Below, one piece after another: positions 10,674-21,498 of a stretch of DNA of 64,000 nucleotides. The notes beneath the pieces were generated by a model that saw nothing but the letters and a program-made list of their open reading frames with translations, was not told the DNA's origin and searched no databases. This stretch comes from Blepharisma stoltei. Lineage: Eukaryota > Ciliophora > Heterotrichea > Heterotrichida > Blepharismidae. Positions within the stretch are counted from its first letter, which is position 1, and every line of letters starts with the position of its first letter. The position numbers and the translations under genes were made by a program. Location of the stretch: assembly GCA_914767885.1 (NCBI GenBank), contig CAJZBQ010000045.1, positions 399,001-463,000 of the forward strand. The letters are read 5' to 3'.

Positions 10674-11278
10674 TCATGAGGATAAATCTTGGTCTACTAA
10701 ATATTCTTTGATTTCATCATCTTTCTTATATTTATAAGTTGAAATCATATTCATAGGTGTGTAAGGAGAATAACTTCTATCATTTTGCTTTGATACGCTT
10801 CTAGCTGATATTGGAGTTAGAGATGATCTCTTGAACCCATAGCGAATATTTTCTTGTGCTGTTCTTTTTGAACTATCTGGGGAAATAGATGCCCTATGCT
10901 TCTGAAATTGTTCTTGTTTAAAAAACGAGTCAAATCCTCCAATATGAATATTCAAATTTTTAATGAATAGATTAATTCTTTATAACCAAAATATTTGGAA
11001 AATATTTTATAGACAATCGATATAACCTTTGATGGATGTCTGATTTTCCAGCCTCTCATATATCATTTCCCATTTGTTCCAATTTTAGGTGTTTGCTGGG
11101 AAGTTCCAATTCTTGGAATATTTTTAAAATCAACGTCAAAGGGATTCAATTTTTTAGCAGGTTCTCGCTTCAGCTGATTTTTTTGAAAACTTGAATTTCA
11201 TTTGAAGTCTACAATATTAATTTTCGTAACAGCATTAACTTGGAAGCATTTTTTGTGACTGATTTCAATTGAAACCAT
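10674..11278 (-). CDS. Unknown basic Ser-rich protein, split by an 80-bp IES
   Basis: Starts MVSIEISHKKCFQVN, includes FKWNSS and GKWYMRGWK with TGA as Trp, and ends ..KEYLVDQDLSS. The first part (11278-11025) and the second (10942-10674) are in different frames. Joining TA at 11023 to TA at 10943 gives ..HPSKVIGGFDSFF.. and one continuous 174-residue protein. No domain recognised; the basic, Ser-rich composition resembles cytoskeletal linkers in this organism. Confidence 0.5.
10943..11022. other. Short IES, 80 bp, TA pointer
   Basis: AT-rich segment with stops in the host frame. Removal between TA 10943-10944 and TA 11023-11024 fuses two open frames of the minus-strand gene in phase. Confidence 0.6.
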
Positions 11279-11393
11279 ATTTCTCTAAAAACTCAAACGC
11301 CTTAAATTACACAAAAATGAGTTAAAATATAGTTAGGTCTAATTAAAAAGGTTAAAAAAATATAATGAGCATACAACGGCTTTCCTGAATATT

Positions 11394-11996
11394 TTAAACC
11401 AAATATTTAAAAACTGCAAGAGGGATCAAAATAGCTATAAATACCAAAACACATATCAATGTGCATTTCAGAATTCTGATTTTAGTTCCTTGGCTTTCCC
11501 TTGCCTGGCTAAGCTCCTGCATGCCTTCATTGACATTATTATTTGCGACATCTATATTAGAAGCAACTACATTTAACGAGTGGTCTTGCAAGCTAGCAAG
11601 TCCAGAGGCTTCTTTCATTAGTTCGCTAACTGCCATCATTTTAAGCTCAATAGCACTAACCTGTTTATTCCTTTCTTCTAGTATTGGCCTATTAAAATCA
11701 TCTCTTACTAGAGCATCTTGGTATTGGAAAGGTTGTGTCCTTCGTGATAATTCTTGATATTCTTTTGTAAGTTCTAAATAATTTTGTTCTTTTCGCTTGA
11801 ATTCTAGATTTGATGAAACATTTATGTAATTTAATTTTTCCAGCTTTGATCTGATTGTTTCCATCATTTCTTTTTGCGATTTTTGTGTCATTTTGGCTGA
11901 GCCAAAATTAAGGACCGAGAGATCTTCTTTAATTTCAGCGCTTAATTGGTCAACAGAACTACCCAGCAAAGGCTCTTTATATGATGATTCTTTCAT
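11394..11996 (-). CDS. Syntaxin-like Qa-SNARE
   Basis: 200 residues. N-terminal coiled-coil region (SKLEKLNYINVSSNLEFKRKEQ) is followed by a SNARE motif (about 120-175) with the central Gln in SLQDHSLNVVASNIDVANNNV. The last 22 residues are a hydrophobic tail anchor (CTLICVLVFIAILIPLAVF). Domain order and tail anchor match syntaxins that drive membrane fusion, possibly on endosomal or vacuolar membranes. Intact, no introns. Paralogue identity cannot be assigned by eye. Confidence 0.8.
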   Translation of the reverse strand: MKESSYKEPLLGSSVDQLSAEIKEDLSVLNFGSAKMTQKSQKEMMETIRSKLEKLNYINVSSNLEFKRKEQNYLELTKEYQELSRRTQPFQYQDALVRDDFNRPILEERNKQVSAIELKMMAVSELMKEASGLASLQDHSLNVVASNIDVANNNVNEGMQELSQARESQGTKIRILKCTLICVLVFIAILIPLAVFKYLV

Positions 11997-12029
11997 TTTC
12001 TTATAAATTATGATTATTTATTAACTTTT

Positions 12030-12545
12030 CTAATGTAGTAGTCCTTTATGAGGAATATATCGAAAAGAAATAACAGCAAATATAAAGATAGCAAGGAATA
12101 AAACTGATCCAAAAGAATTCTTTGGCATGAAAGTCCCAAGCATAATATATCCAAGCATAAGAGAAAACAGAATAAAAGGAGTATACCATCCCCAGATAGG
12201 CCAAAATGCAATATGTGCACACAAGTAGCAGAATCCTCCTATGGCAGATGCAAGTGGGATAAGTCTTGGAGCAGTAACTTCAATATCTTCATGAGAAGGT
12301 AAGATAAAGGAGACATATAATGTCATAGCAGTCATAATCCCAAAAGTCATCATAGTTAAAGAAAAAAACAGCTGATTCACTTTTGTGCTTTCCCAAATGA
12401 CGAGAAAGAAGTTCGAATAATAAAGCACGACGACTGCTAATACAATTCATGCAGCTGCATGCAATCTATTTGTAAGGTAATTAAATCTGTCCACCCACAT
12501 TCGCTTCCTTGCTTCTCTTGCGTCCCACCATTCTTGACTTTTCAT
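12030..12545 (-). CDS. TMEM128: TMEM128-like four-pass membrane protein
   Basis: 171 residues from MKSQEWWDAREARKRM; one Trp (HAAAWIV) is TGA. Four hydrophobic segments. The segment APRLIPLASAIGGFCYL..HIAFWPIWGWYTPFILF lines up with the C-terminal half of human TMEM128 as I remember it. TMEM128 is an endoplasmic-reticulum membrane protein of poorly known function. It lies divergently to the NSUN5 gene, with a GC-rich interspersed element between them. Confidence 0.65.
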
Positions 12546-12647
12546 AATTAATTTATCTAAAAACACACATGTTTCAGTAATTTTTAAAAACATAAAAAAT
12601 GCAATAATAAAAATAATAATTATTATTACGCAACCTATATATTTTAT

Positions 12648-13048
12648 ATTAAGATTAAGTTATTAAATGACTTCAACTGTGTCTTCAGTTCGGGTTTCTT
12701 GAGACCAGATTTGCATTCATCAAGGTCCAATACTCTCCAGTCAAGTTCCGGCATTAAGGGGATTTAGCTTCGCCATCAGTGGCTACCCAGTATCGAGTTC
12801 CGCTTTCGCCTGGTGGGACAAAAACATTGAAAACCCAGCGGCTGATGGCTGTCTACGGAGTTTAACGTGGGCTTCTCTTTCCCCTCCCACGGACAATTAG
12901 GTGACCTTTCTTGGACCCACAACCTGACCCATTGCTCTTCTAGCTTGCTAGGCTCTCGACAGTCTGCTCTAAGGCACACTTTCCCTTCTCTGACATTTCC
13001 TCAGCAGCTCTGTCCTACGTCACCCTCTTCGCCATTTTAATTGTGATA
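12648..13048. mobile_element. GC-rich interspersed element B (intergenic)
   Basis: A block of clearly higher GC than its surroundings between TMEM128-like and NSUN5. It has a GATTAA-type repeat tail at about 12652-12675, the word ACGTCACC near 13017 and GCCATTTT at its right end. Flanks share TTTATATTAA-like sequence (about 12636 and 13048), a possible target duplication. Ends are approximate. No coding potential accepted. Confidence 0.55.
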
Positions 13049-13211
13049 TTTATATTAAATTATCATGAATCGATATCTTGGATTTATTTTATTTTGTCAA
13101 AGCATATATTTTCCTAATAAGAATTTTATTTATCTCAAGCTGCAAAAAATATATTAAATATTTATAAGTGTGAGCCCAAACATTAATTAATTATTTCATT
13201 GAATAATTCCT

Positions 13212-14402
13212 ATGAGCCAAATTTACAAAGATGGAGCTAAGGTACTCAAGCTAATTAAAACAAAGAACATCGGATTAAAAGGAGCTTGCTTTAAATTAAA
13301 AAGAAACGTTAGGCCAATCTATGCACTCATAAACAAAATTTTACCTGTACGCAAAAAGCTTGAAAATGAAATTCAAAAGAAGTGAAAAGATTGTGAAGAT
13401 ATTGAACTCGCAAGTCTTATGCTTTTTGATTATTGGAAATCAGGGAAAATTAGTGGTGGAGGAGCAGTTAAACACAAAATCATGGAAAAATTTAAGCCCT
13501 CGAAATTTTTAGCGAAAAATCTGAAGAAGCAAAAGAGATGAGTTATCATAAACCAATTTAAAAAGCCAAAAAACACAAAAATCCTAGGAAAACAAGACGA
13601 AATCATTCCTGATTTGTATTGCATAGAAGACTCAGCAGAAATAGCTAAAATGATTAAAAATTCAGAGATAATTTCACAAGAAAAAGCCAGCTGCATGCCA
13701 GTCGCAAGTCTTCGCTTAAAGAAAGGAAATTGAAATGCCATAGACGCTTGTGCAGCTCCTGGCAATAAAACTCTACAATTGGCTGGAAGAATGAAAAAAT
13801 TATCGACTGGGAAAATTTATGCTTATGAGTTGAATCCAAACCGCTTCGGTCTTCTTAGAAGAAGGATAAAAGAGTATAGGGCTGATAACGTAAAAGCTAT
13901 AAATGGGGATTATCTAAAAGCAGAAATCCCCAAAAACGTAAAAGTTGCAATAGTAGATCCATCCTGCTCTGGGTCTGGCATTATTTCTCACCAATTAATC
14001 GACAATGGAAAAATAACAGTGCAGCCTGATTTAGTGACAGAGCGTCTAAAAAGTTTATCATATTTCCAAGAAAAAGTCCTCACCAAAACTCTTAACATTC
14101 CAGGGATCCAACAAGTTCTATACTCGACTTGTTCAGTACACAAAATTGAAGATGAAAATGTTGTCCATAACGTTTTATCATCATTTTGAAGGAAGTTTAA
14201 GCTTGTCAAAGCTCTTCCAAAATGAAAAAGAAGAGGATTTGGAGACTATGGTGAATTAATGGTAAGAGTTAACCCTTTAGAGGACAAAACCCAAGGGTTT
14301 TTTGTTGCGCTTATCAAGAGAAGAAGTCTGAGACTCGGCCATCACATTATCAAAAGAACTCACAGATATTGGTCCAAGAAAAAACACATAAAGTTTAATT
14401 AG
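13212..14402 (+). CDS. NSUN5: 28S/25S rRNA cytosine-C5 methyltransferase (NSUN5/Rcm1)
   Basis: 396 residues, with at least five of its Trp codons as TGA and all conserved positions in frame. RsmB/NOL1 fold: AdoMet motif DACAAPGNKT (about 180), motif IV DPSCSGSG and motif VI YSTCSV, each with the catalytic-type Cys. An N-terminal family region (LMLFDYW, GGGAVK) is present. NSUN5 methylates one cytosine of the large-subunit rRNA and works in the nucleolus. Start ATG 13212 gives MSQIYKDGAKVLK, matching the family start. No introns or IESs. It is a good proof of UGA=Trp. Confidence 0.9.
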
Positions 14403-14452
14403 AAATTTATTAATTTCAAACCAAAATATGTCTGTTATAGAAATTGATTTCC

Positions 14453-14851
14453 ATGCAGCATGGACAAATAGATGGAAGAGTCGTCAGGACCGTTAGAAAC
14501 CTCAAAAGGATGAACACTGGTAGCTCATTATCAGATTCCCCATCCACAAGAACAAGCACTCCAGGCCCCGATACACAGATTTTAGACGTCATTTCGAACC
14601 GTGAAGAAATTAAACAGTTCCTCCTTTCCTATGAACTTTCCCCAGAAACATTTTACAATATAACCCGAAATGATGAAAAAATCATAAGGGACATCTTAAT
14701 GGAGCCTGTATTAAGTGATACTATCATGATCCGCATACAGGAAAAAGTTGAAGAGTACCAATCCCTTCAGCAGATTGAACAAGCTAAAATTAGCATGTCG
14801 GCGAAAATAAAAGAGCGCATTGAAAGTCTCCAGAGGCGACTGAATGAATAA
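14453..14851 (+). CDS. Unknown protein with C-terminal coiled coil
   Basis: 132 residues from MQHGQIDGRVV. Ser/Thr-rich N-terminus (SSLSDSPSTRTSTPG), then a helical C-terminal half (KVEEYQSLQQIEQAKISMSAKIKERIESLQRRLNE). No family recognised. An in-frame TAG lies just upstream at about 14438. A different-frame ATG at 14428 opens a short frame, so the 5-prime end could involve an intron. Follows NSUN5 at 50 bp. Confidence 0.5.
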   Translation: MQHGQIDGRVVRTVRNLKRMNTGSSLSDSPSTRTSTPGPDTQILDVISNREEIKQFLLSYELSPETFYNITRNDEKIIRDILMEPVLSDTIMIRIQEKVEEYQSLQQIEQAKISMSAKIKERIESLQRRLNE

Positions 14852-14873
14852 AATTTTATTATGTGATTAACAA

Positions 14874-15281
14874 TTAATTGTCTTGCTTTTTCTTGAAGTC
14901 TGTTATCGCTGCCTTCACAGCGTCCTCCGCTAGCATAGAACAATGGAGCTTGATGGGAGGCAAGTGCAAGTATGAAGCGATGTCAGAATTTTTCAATTGC
15001 ATGGCATCGTTCAGGTCTAGGCCTTTAATGTACTCTGTGGCGTAGGAACTACTGGCTATGGCAGAAGCACATCCAAAGGTCTTGAACACTGCTTCTTTGA
15101 TCTTCCCGTCTTCAACTTTTATTTGCAACTTCATCACATCTCCGCAGGCAGGTGCTCCGACAACACCTGTCCCGACAGATTTGTCACCTTTGTCAAGAGA
15201 GCCAACGTTTTTAGGCTGCTCGTAGTATTCAATCACTTTTGGGTGGTATGCGCGCTTGATCAAGCTAAGTGCCTTCAGCAT
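14874..15281 (-). CDS. ISCU: Iron-sulfur cluster assembly scaffold ISCU
   Basis: 135 residues. The three scaffold cysteines are present: GAPACGD, FKTFGCASAIASSSY and the C-terminal LPPIKLHCSMLAEDA signature. The short N-terminus LKALSLIKRAYHPKVIEYYEQP looks like a mitochondrial presequence joined to the IscU core. It builds [2Fe-2S] clusters with the cysteine desulfurase in mitochondria. Convergent with the preceding gene (stops 22 bp apart). Intact and intron-free. Confidence 0.95.
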   Translation of the reverse strand: MLKALSLIKRAYHPKVIEYYEQPKNVGSLDKGDKSVGTGVVGAPACGDVMKLQIKVEDGKIKEAVFKTFGCASAIASSSYATEYIKGLDLNDAMQLKNSDIASYLHLPPIKLHCSMLAEDAVKAAITDFKKKQDN

Positions 15282-15443
15282 ATTTAATGTAAACTAACAA
15301 AGAATAATGGCGAAATTCTAATACTAGTGATAGCCATTCATTATACAATTAAAGTTATATTAAATTTGATCATGAACATTTGAAAGAGCGAGAAGGTGGG
15401 GAATATTTTTGGATTATTGTGAAAGTCCACCTATTGAAAGCCC

Positions 15444-15840
15444 TTACTCCCCCCCCCCTCCGTGAGCGAACAAAAAATTTTTGTTCGCTCACGGAGGGGG
15501 GTTAATTTTTTTTTTTAAAAAAAAAATTTATATATAAATTTTATAAAAAATATATTTTTTCGAAATTTAAAAAAATCCTAATTTGCAAAAATTGGGAAGC
15601 AAATATTAATTTAATTTGCAAAATTTATGTTTTTAAAAACGCAATTTGTTTAAAATTAAACAGAATTAGCTCTAGATTTCATTATACTAATTATCACTTA
15701 TATATCAAATTTTTTTTCCATTAAAATTTTTTCTATTAAAAAAATTTTTGTTCACTCACGGAGGGTGGGTTTTTGGTCAAAAAATGGCGATTTTTCTAAT
15801 GGTTTTGTTCGCTCACGGAGGGGGGGGGGGGGAGGAGTTA
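15444..15840 (+). mobile_element. Family-1 MITE with TTA duplication, intergenic
   Basis: 394 bp between TTA 15444-15446 and 15838-15840, full-length structure with four copies of the GCTCACGGAGG word. It sits between ISCU and the 3-prime end of the carboxypeptidase gene. A long plus-strand frame through the junction exists, but it is antisense to real coding sequence. Confidence 0.88.
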
Positions 15841-15906
15841 GAGAATTTTTTATTTTGAAAATTAAGAGGAAGACTGAAATTATATATAAAAACTCTTAAT
15901 AATACA

Positions 15907-18900
15907 TTATTTGTATTTTTTAGTCAAATTGATATCTGAATGATAGCTGAATGCAGACAGCGGCATAGGATCATATGGGTTTTCTTTTCGGATGTCCAAA
16001 GGTCTCATCCCATTTTTAAATTTTTGCACTTGGATTTCTTCCCTTCTTGACAAACTTCTTACCCCTTTTCTGGATGGTGGTTTTTTGAAAAAATTTGCTG
16101 ATGTAATTTTAAAATAATCATTTGGCGAGTCTGGAAGTTTTGCCTTTGTACTTACTCCCTCCTTTAAATTGGGACAAAATTCTTTTCCAAATTAAGGGGT
16201 TGGAATTTGTTTTTAAAAATAAAATTTATATTCAATATTTTCTCTATAAATGTTTTTTTTAAAATTTAAAAAAATATATAAATTGAGCACAATAATTTTA
16301 ATTTATTTTGATAAAAAATTAATCGATTCAGCGAGAGAACAATTAAAAGTAGCATTCTACTAGCATTTTTATCTATTAAATTAGGTCAAAGCTAATTTTT
16401 AAAAAATTAGTACTTTCATCAATAAATTTTCCTATCGAAAAACAAATTTAATTCCATTTTTAAAGGAGGGTTAAAGTCCCTAAAAATGCAAATTTTACTG
16501 ATGTTTTGTTCCAATTTAAAACTGGGGAGTTAGCGTTTTAAGATAATCAAAATCCCTGTCATCACTAATTTCATGCAAATTTCTCTTCGGCTGCCTGAAG
16601 AAATCATTTGCTTTCATAGTCTGCTTGTCCCAAGATTGCACTATATAAAAATTACATAAATTGTAAATGCTGTCTAAGTTATGCTCCAAAACTTCTTGTA
16701 TTGGCTTTCTCTCTATAATAGTAACTGGTCTTAAAGGATTAATTCTGGGCAGATGAGAACATTGCTTTGGTCTCGGCACAGAACTAGTTTGATGCTTTTT
16801 AGGAGATCTTGAAGTTCTTTTGGTGTTTTTCCTTCTTTTTAGCCTGATTTCGTTAGAAAGATCCCTCTTTGTCTCCTCATTTTCATTTTCTGATTGAGAA
16901 GAATCAGAGCTGCTTACTTCATCTATTTTCCAAAGTTGTTCAATGTCCATCAATGATTCATTTCCTTCAATTACTTTTAATGCTTCGTCTAGGTGGAAGT
17001 CTTCTTCAATTTCCTCAATATTTTCAATATTTTCTTCTTCATTTTCAGTGTCTGAGCTATCTTTTTCATCACTTGATTCTAGCTCCTTTAAGCTCTTATT
17101 AATTTTTCGCTGGGAGAAGTGGAAAGGCTGAGGCTTTTTTCTGAATTTGTTTAAAATTGTTTGTATTTTTTTCTTGAAAAGAAGAGGATTGCAGTATATT
17201 AGGCAGACTTTGCAGGTATCTGCACCAAGGTTTTTAAGATGCTGGCGGTCCATATGTGCATCTCCTTCAGGCTCATTTTCTTCAGGCTCTCTATTTTCTA
17301 GTCGAGCTCGGTGACTTGGGCCATAGAAAGAGCTTTCTAATGTATAGCTATTTAATAAATGTAACTCTTTAAAAAGAACAATTCGTGATGTCGACTCTTT
17401 ACTTTTCTCCATCCTGAATTTAGAATCTTTAAATGAAAAAATTTTATTTTTTTCTGAAAGCAACAAAGGAACGAGCTTTATAAGTACATTAGTTTTGCGG
17501 TCCTCCATTTCTTTGCCTTGACTACAACAGCAATACATAAATACATTTTTTTTCATTGAGTGACCATGCATATCTAAATAAAGCACCAATTCATGATCTT
17601 CAGAAAACATCTTGATAAACCTCTTCGCATAATAAATAGTAGGATGCAAATGCTTATTGGGAAATTGCCATCTCCTATTTAAATCCACTCCTAACAGAGA
17701 AGTCCTATAGTTCCCATAAATAACTCCATCAGGGTTCAGCATTGGGATAATTCTGAAAATAAAATTTTCCCTCAAAATTTTTGCTTCTTTTGAGTTTCCT
17801 AACAAAAATTCAATAGCTCCTTGCATCATATAAGACGAATTTGTTTCCCCTGGGTGGACTCTTGCAGTAAAGACGATTCCTTTTTTCTTGCTATGCTCAT
17901 TCTCTTTCTAATTATAACGTACCTTCAGATTTTGATTGCCTGAACTTTACATTTCTATTTCTTTGGATTTTTCTTCACGCAGCACTCCTGGTAAGTTTTT
18001 CATACTCAAATTCCCAAGGTGTATACGTATTTGCAGAGCTCGTGATTGTCAATATATAACAATTATTTCCTGCTAATGTTTGACATAGAGTATCGACTCT
18101 TAAAATATCAGAATTTTCTTGACTCTTGGTTAAAAAATTTTGAAGGTCTGTATAAGTATAAGGAAAACAATGAGCGAAAAATACAGTGTCATCTTCATAT
18201 AGGAATTCATATGAAAATGATAAGCTGAAGTAGCATTCTTTTTTGGCAGAATCATTTCTTGTGATATTATTTCGGTAATATGAAATATTTTCACCTGCGC
18301 GATGCCAGTCGATCCCAGTTAATTCACATAGCTTTTTGGAATATACCAAGGGCTTCATTCCGTCATTATAAAGTGAGTCATACTTCAGTAAATTAACAAT
18401 ATTTAAAGTGACTTTGTGTCTCGGCATATACGTTTTTACCGAAAAATAAAATCATTGGGTGTGCCCACTTGTATTAAAATCAAAGTCCAAGTAGAGATTA
18501 TATTCATTTTCAGACAGCTTTATAGCTTTGCCAAGGTTGCCACTCTCAAATTTTGAGTCGAAAATTAAAACATTTTTTGTTGGAGCTACCAAAGTGTATT
18601 CAGAGCTCAAAAACTTTTTGGGACTTAGAAATGAAAGTTTTTTATATTGGGATTTATCTACATTAACTTTACCGTTCTCTGAGGCTGTTTCTATTTCTCG
18701 CTGTATAGATGTCGGAATAACTCGAGTTTGTTGGGAGCCAGCTTCATAAATCTCGCCAGATTTATGAGCGTGTGAATCATATACAATGACCCCTCCGCCT
18801 TCATATCTGAATAATAACGAATTGCTTTTCTCTACCAAGACGTCAGATCTCGCAAGAGAATTATTTAGACCAAAATCTTTAAAATACATCGACAACTCCT

Positions 18901-19012
18901 CACTGTTTGATTCTTTCGTAAAGTTTTCTGTCAATTCTTGGTTTAAATAAAATGTGTCTGAGTCTTGCACTGAAAAAGACGAGTCAAAACTCTCTGAAGC
19001 GATTGCATTCAT
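15907..19012 (-). CDS. Cytosolic metallocarboxypeptidase (M14, CCP/AGBL type)
   Basis: Starts MNAIASESFDSSF. The N-terminal CCP domain runs through NLYLDFDFNTSGHTQ(W)FYF and FPYTYTDLQNFL. The peptidase M14 core has ARVHPGE (Zn His/Glu), NPDGVIYGNYR, LDMHGHS (third Zn ligand) and TLESSF (catalytic Glu). The tail is acidic then basic. CCPs trim polyglutamate from tubulin, fitting a ciliate. The gene has a 15-nt intron at 17908-17922 and a family-2 MITE at 16155-16532; beyond the MITE the frame continues TLSTKAKLPDSPNDY.. to TAA at 15907. A stretch at 17923-17975 is still out of frame and unexplained. Confidence 0.85.
16152..16532 (+). mobile_element. Family-2 MITE/IES with TTA pointer
   Basis: 378 bp between TTA 16152-16154 and 16530-16532. 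Termini CTCCCTCCTTTAAATTGGG and CCAATTTAAAACTGGGGAG. Its removal adds about 80 in-frame residues to the C-terminus of the carboxypeptidase. Confidence 0.85.
17908..17922 (-). other. 15-nt intron
   Basis: On the minus strand GTACGTTATAATTAG. Removal joins ..SGNQNLK to KENEHSKKKGIVFTARVHPGE in frame in the carboxypeptidase gene. A at position 10 as in the other introns here. Confidence 0.75.
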
Positions 19013-19286
19013 TATTGTAATTTAAATATGAATTTAACATGGATTCAGAATTATTTACAGGAATTTTTTGTAAATTCCAAAACTTCTATGGAAAGCCATA
19101 GGCAGTTTTTGAATTTTTTATAAGCGAATTTTTAGAGAACTCATGCTGGAGAAAATTCATTATTTGATTTATTATAAATTGGTGGTTTATTATATAAGAG
19201 TGATCTGATAGAGCATTTAAGCAACCACTAAAAAGCAATTATTATTAACTTAAAAAATTAAGATTTTTATTTTACAATATTAAAAT

Positions 19287-20272
19287 ATGTCTTCTATATC
19301 ATGCTTTTCAATACTTCTGTGCAGGAGAAAGAAAAGTAAAGATGAAAGCCGCAAAAAGCAAATCAGAGAGGCCAAAAGCATTGATACTAATTCTCCGAGG
19401 CTCAGCTATCATTCAAAATTGAATACTTTTGCGGACCAGGCGCCCAAATTAAGGCTTTCTTTTCCTCGTAAAGATTCATTTCATAGCGTCTCTTTAGCTC
19501 CTCATAGATCATCGATAGTTGTAAAAAGTTCAGAGAAATTCCTTCCATTAATTCAAAGTCAGGAAAGAAGCGAAACCACCAACGCCGAATTTACAAATCA
19601 CACAGATCATCATAGGCTATCTACTACTGAGTTACCCATAGATGCCTTATCGTACAGTCAGAGGCCAAAGAACCCGCTCCTCTCCAAACTGAATTCAGTT
19701 ACTTGGTCTAAAAGGTACAGTAAAGAAAATCCTTTGGGGAATTTTAATACACCATTCACGTCAAACTCCGTAACACATAGACCAAAAATTGTTCCAATCA
19801 CACCTGAAAATATCTTAACTCGCACTGTGAGAGAATAAAACATTAGAAAAATCTTTTTATTGGGTAAAAAACTCACCCACTGTAAACGCACAAAAATTTT
19901 TAAGAGAAATTTTGATATATAAGTGATAATATAATTATATGAAATCTCTAGCTAATTCTGTTTAGTTTTGAACAAATTGCATTTTACAACATAAATTTTG
20001 CAAATTAAATTAATCTTTTACATCTCTATTTTTGTGAATTGGAATTTTTTCAAATTTTGAAAAAAAAATTAACCCCCTCCATAAGCGAGCAAAACGTTTT
20101 TGCTCGCTCACGAGGGGAGGGAGTAAGAAGAAAAATTTTTCCAAAAATTGTAAATGAGTCGTTCAGGAAAAATACTCATCCAGATAACGAAAATTCTGAC
20201 AAAAAATTCAATTTTGATACAAATATTGATGAATTTGACGGAGAAAGTTCAAACAGTCTGGTTAATTTATAA
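19287..20272 (+). CDS. Unknown Ser/Arg-rich protein, split by a family-1 MITE
   Basis: Starts MSSISCFSILLCRRKKSK (Cys-rich start suggests palmitoylation) and is basic and Ser-rich, probably disordered. The first part reaches ..KIVPITPENIL at 19815. A MITE with TAA duplication follows; the frame resumes as RRKIFPKIVNESFRKN and ends ..SSNSLVNL at 20272. No domain recognised. About 226 residues after removal of the repeat. Confidence 0.6.
19816..20126 (-). mobile_element. Family-1 MITE/IES with TAA pointer
   Basis: 308 bp between TAA 19816-19818 and 20124-20126, reverse orientation. The left terminus is decayed (CTCGCACTGTGAGAG) and the right is good (GCTCACGAGGGGAGGGAG). Removal gives ATC TTA AGA AGA, extending the gene by 49 codons. 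Confidence 0.85.
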
Positions 20273-20616
20273 ATTTGCCTGTAAATTGACTAATCATATT
20301 TATGATTTATTTTTTTATTATTTGCTAGTATATAATTCTCAATTAAAATAGACGAAATAAAAAATTCACAAATAAATTTCTCCATATTTTCATAAAACAA
20401 TGAGCATTTTAGGAATTCACAAAGTTAATTTCTCTATAATAAAATTAAAGCATTCGTCTAAAAAATATATTATTCATAAAGCAATTAGTTAATATTTGTT
20501 AATCTTTACCTTATATGCTTGTTTCATCCTTTAATGGGCTGCCATAATTTTCCAAAAATTTTTAATAGCATGGTCGCACATTACATAAGAAGATTGCCTT
20601 ATTGATTGGTTATATA

Positions 20617-21456
20617 ATGAAAACATTATTTGAGGGTAAAATCACACTAGAAGGCTCCCACACTCCTGATAATAATTCCTTGACTGATAATTTACTATTT
20701 AATCAAAGGAATGATTATTTTTTTAACGAAAATTATAACACAAACCCACATGGATTTTCTTTAGATATTTTAACATGTGCTCAAGAAATAAAAAAGCCAT
20801 GTACTGCCTTCAGATTATTAAGTTTTGATAACGAAAAAACATCAAACCTAGAGCCTTTTCAAGATAATTTTTCCAATCAAAATTTTCCGACCCTTAATTT
20901 TAATTACACAGATAAAAGCCAAGAAAAGGCTTTTAAGCTTAAGCCAAGGCAGCTTTTTGCTGATAGCATTAATCTGGATGCCAAATCAGCTTTAGCAAAT
21001 GGTGAAAATTTACCAAACCCTATTGAGAGTCTTGGTAAAAAGGGTGACTGAAGCTCGCTTGACTCAAAAAACTCCGCTGGATATATAGGTAACATAAGCG
21101 AGCACTTTATGCTACCCAAAATCGTCGAGACTAATGAAAATTTAACCAAAATCGATTACAACGAAGGAGATTCTTCTTTAACTAGTGTTGGAGATACATG
21201 TGAAGATGATATTGTGGAAACTGAAACTAAAGGAAATCAAGAAGAGCAAGAAATTAATACTCATCAGCATGAGTGCCATCCAAGTAGCCATCAATTTTCT
21301 GGTGAAAGAACCTCTCTATGGAAGAAATTCTGGAACTCTCTGAATTGCTGTGTGGATTATCAGACAGCAAACAGTCGCCAAAGATTTTATAAGTGCAAAA
21401 AATGCCATAAATCATGGTTAGAGTCAGATTTTTCTTTAGAAATGATAATTAATTAA
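20617..21456 (+). CDS. Unknown protein with C-terminal CxxC zinc-ribbon-like motif
   Basis: 279 residues from MKTLFEGKITLEG; one TGA (KGDWSSLD) joins two open frames. Mostly polar and disordered. The C-terminus has CHPSSH..CC..YKCKKCHKSW, which could bind zinc. No family recognised. The 344-bp spacer upstream shows nothing. Confidence 0.55.
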
Positions 21457-21498
21457 ATGCCCCATTTTAAATTAAAAATTCACCAAAAATGCAATAAT

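Noticed and set aside
12776-12979. ORFs inside the GC-rich blocks (also at 5627, 28405, 30241, 36137, 59280, 63391)
   Set aside because: Short, with unusual Trp/Arg/Pro composition and no domains; they arise from the higher GC content of the interspersed elements.
13430-13839. Minus-strand open frames overlapping NSUN5
   Set aside because: Antisense shadows. The plus strand carries the conserved methyltransferase motifs once TGA is read as Trp.
15362-16140. Plus-strand frame across the family-1 MITE junction at 15444/15838
   Set aside because: It overlaps in antisense the real 3-prime end of the carboxypeptidase gene (15907-16151) and depends on many TGA codons with no protein character.
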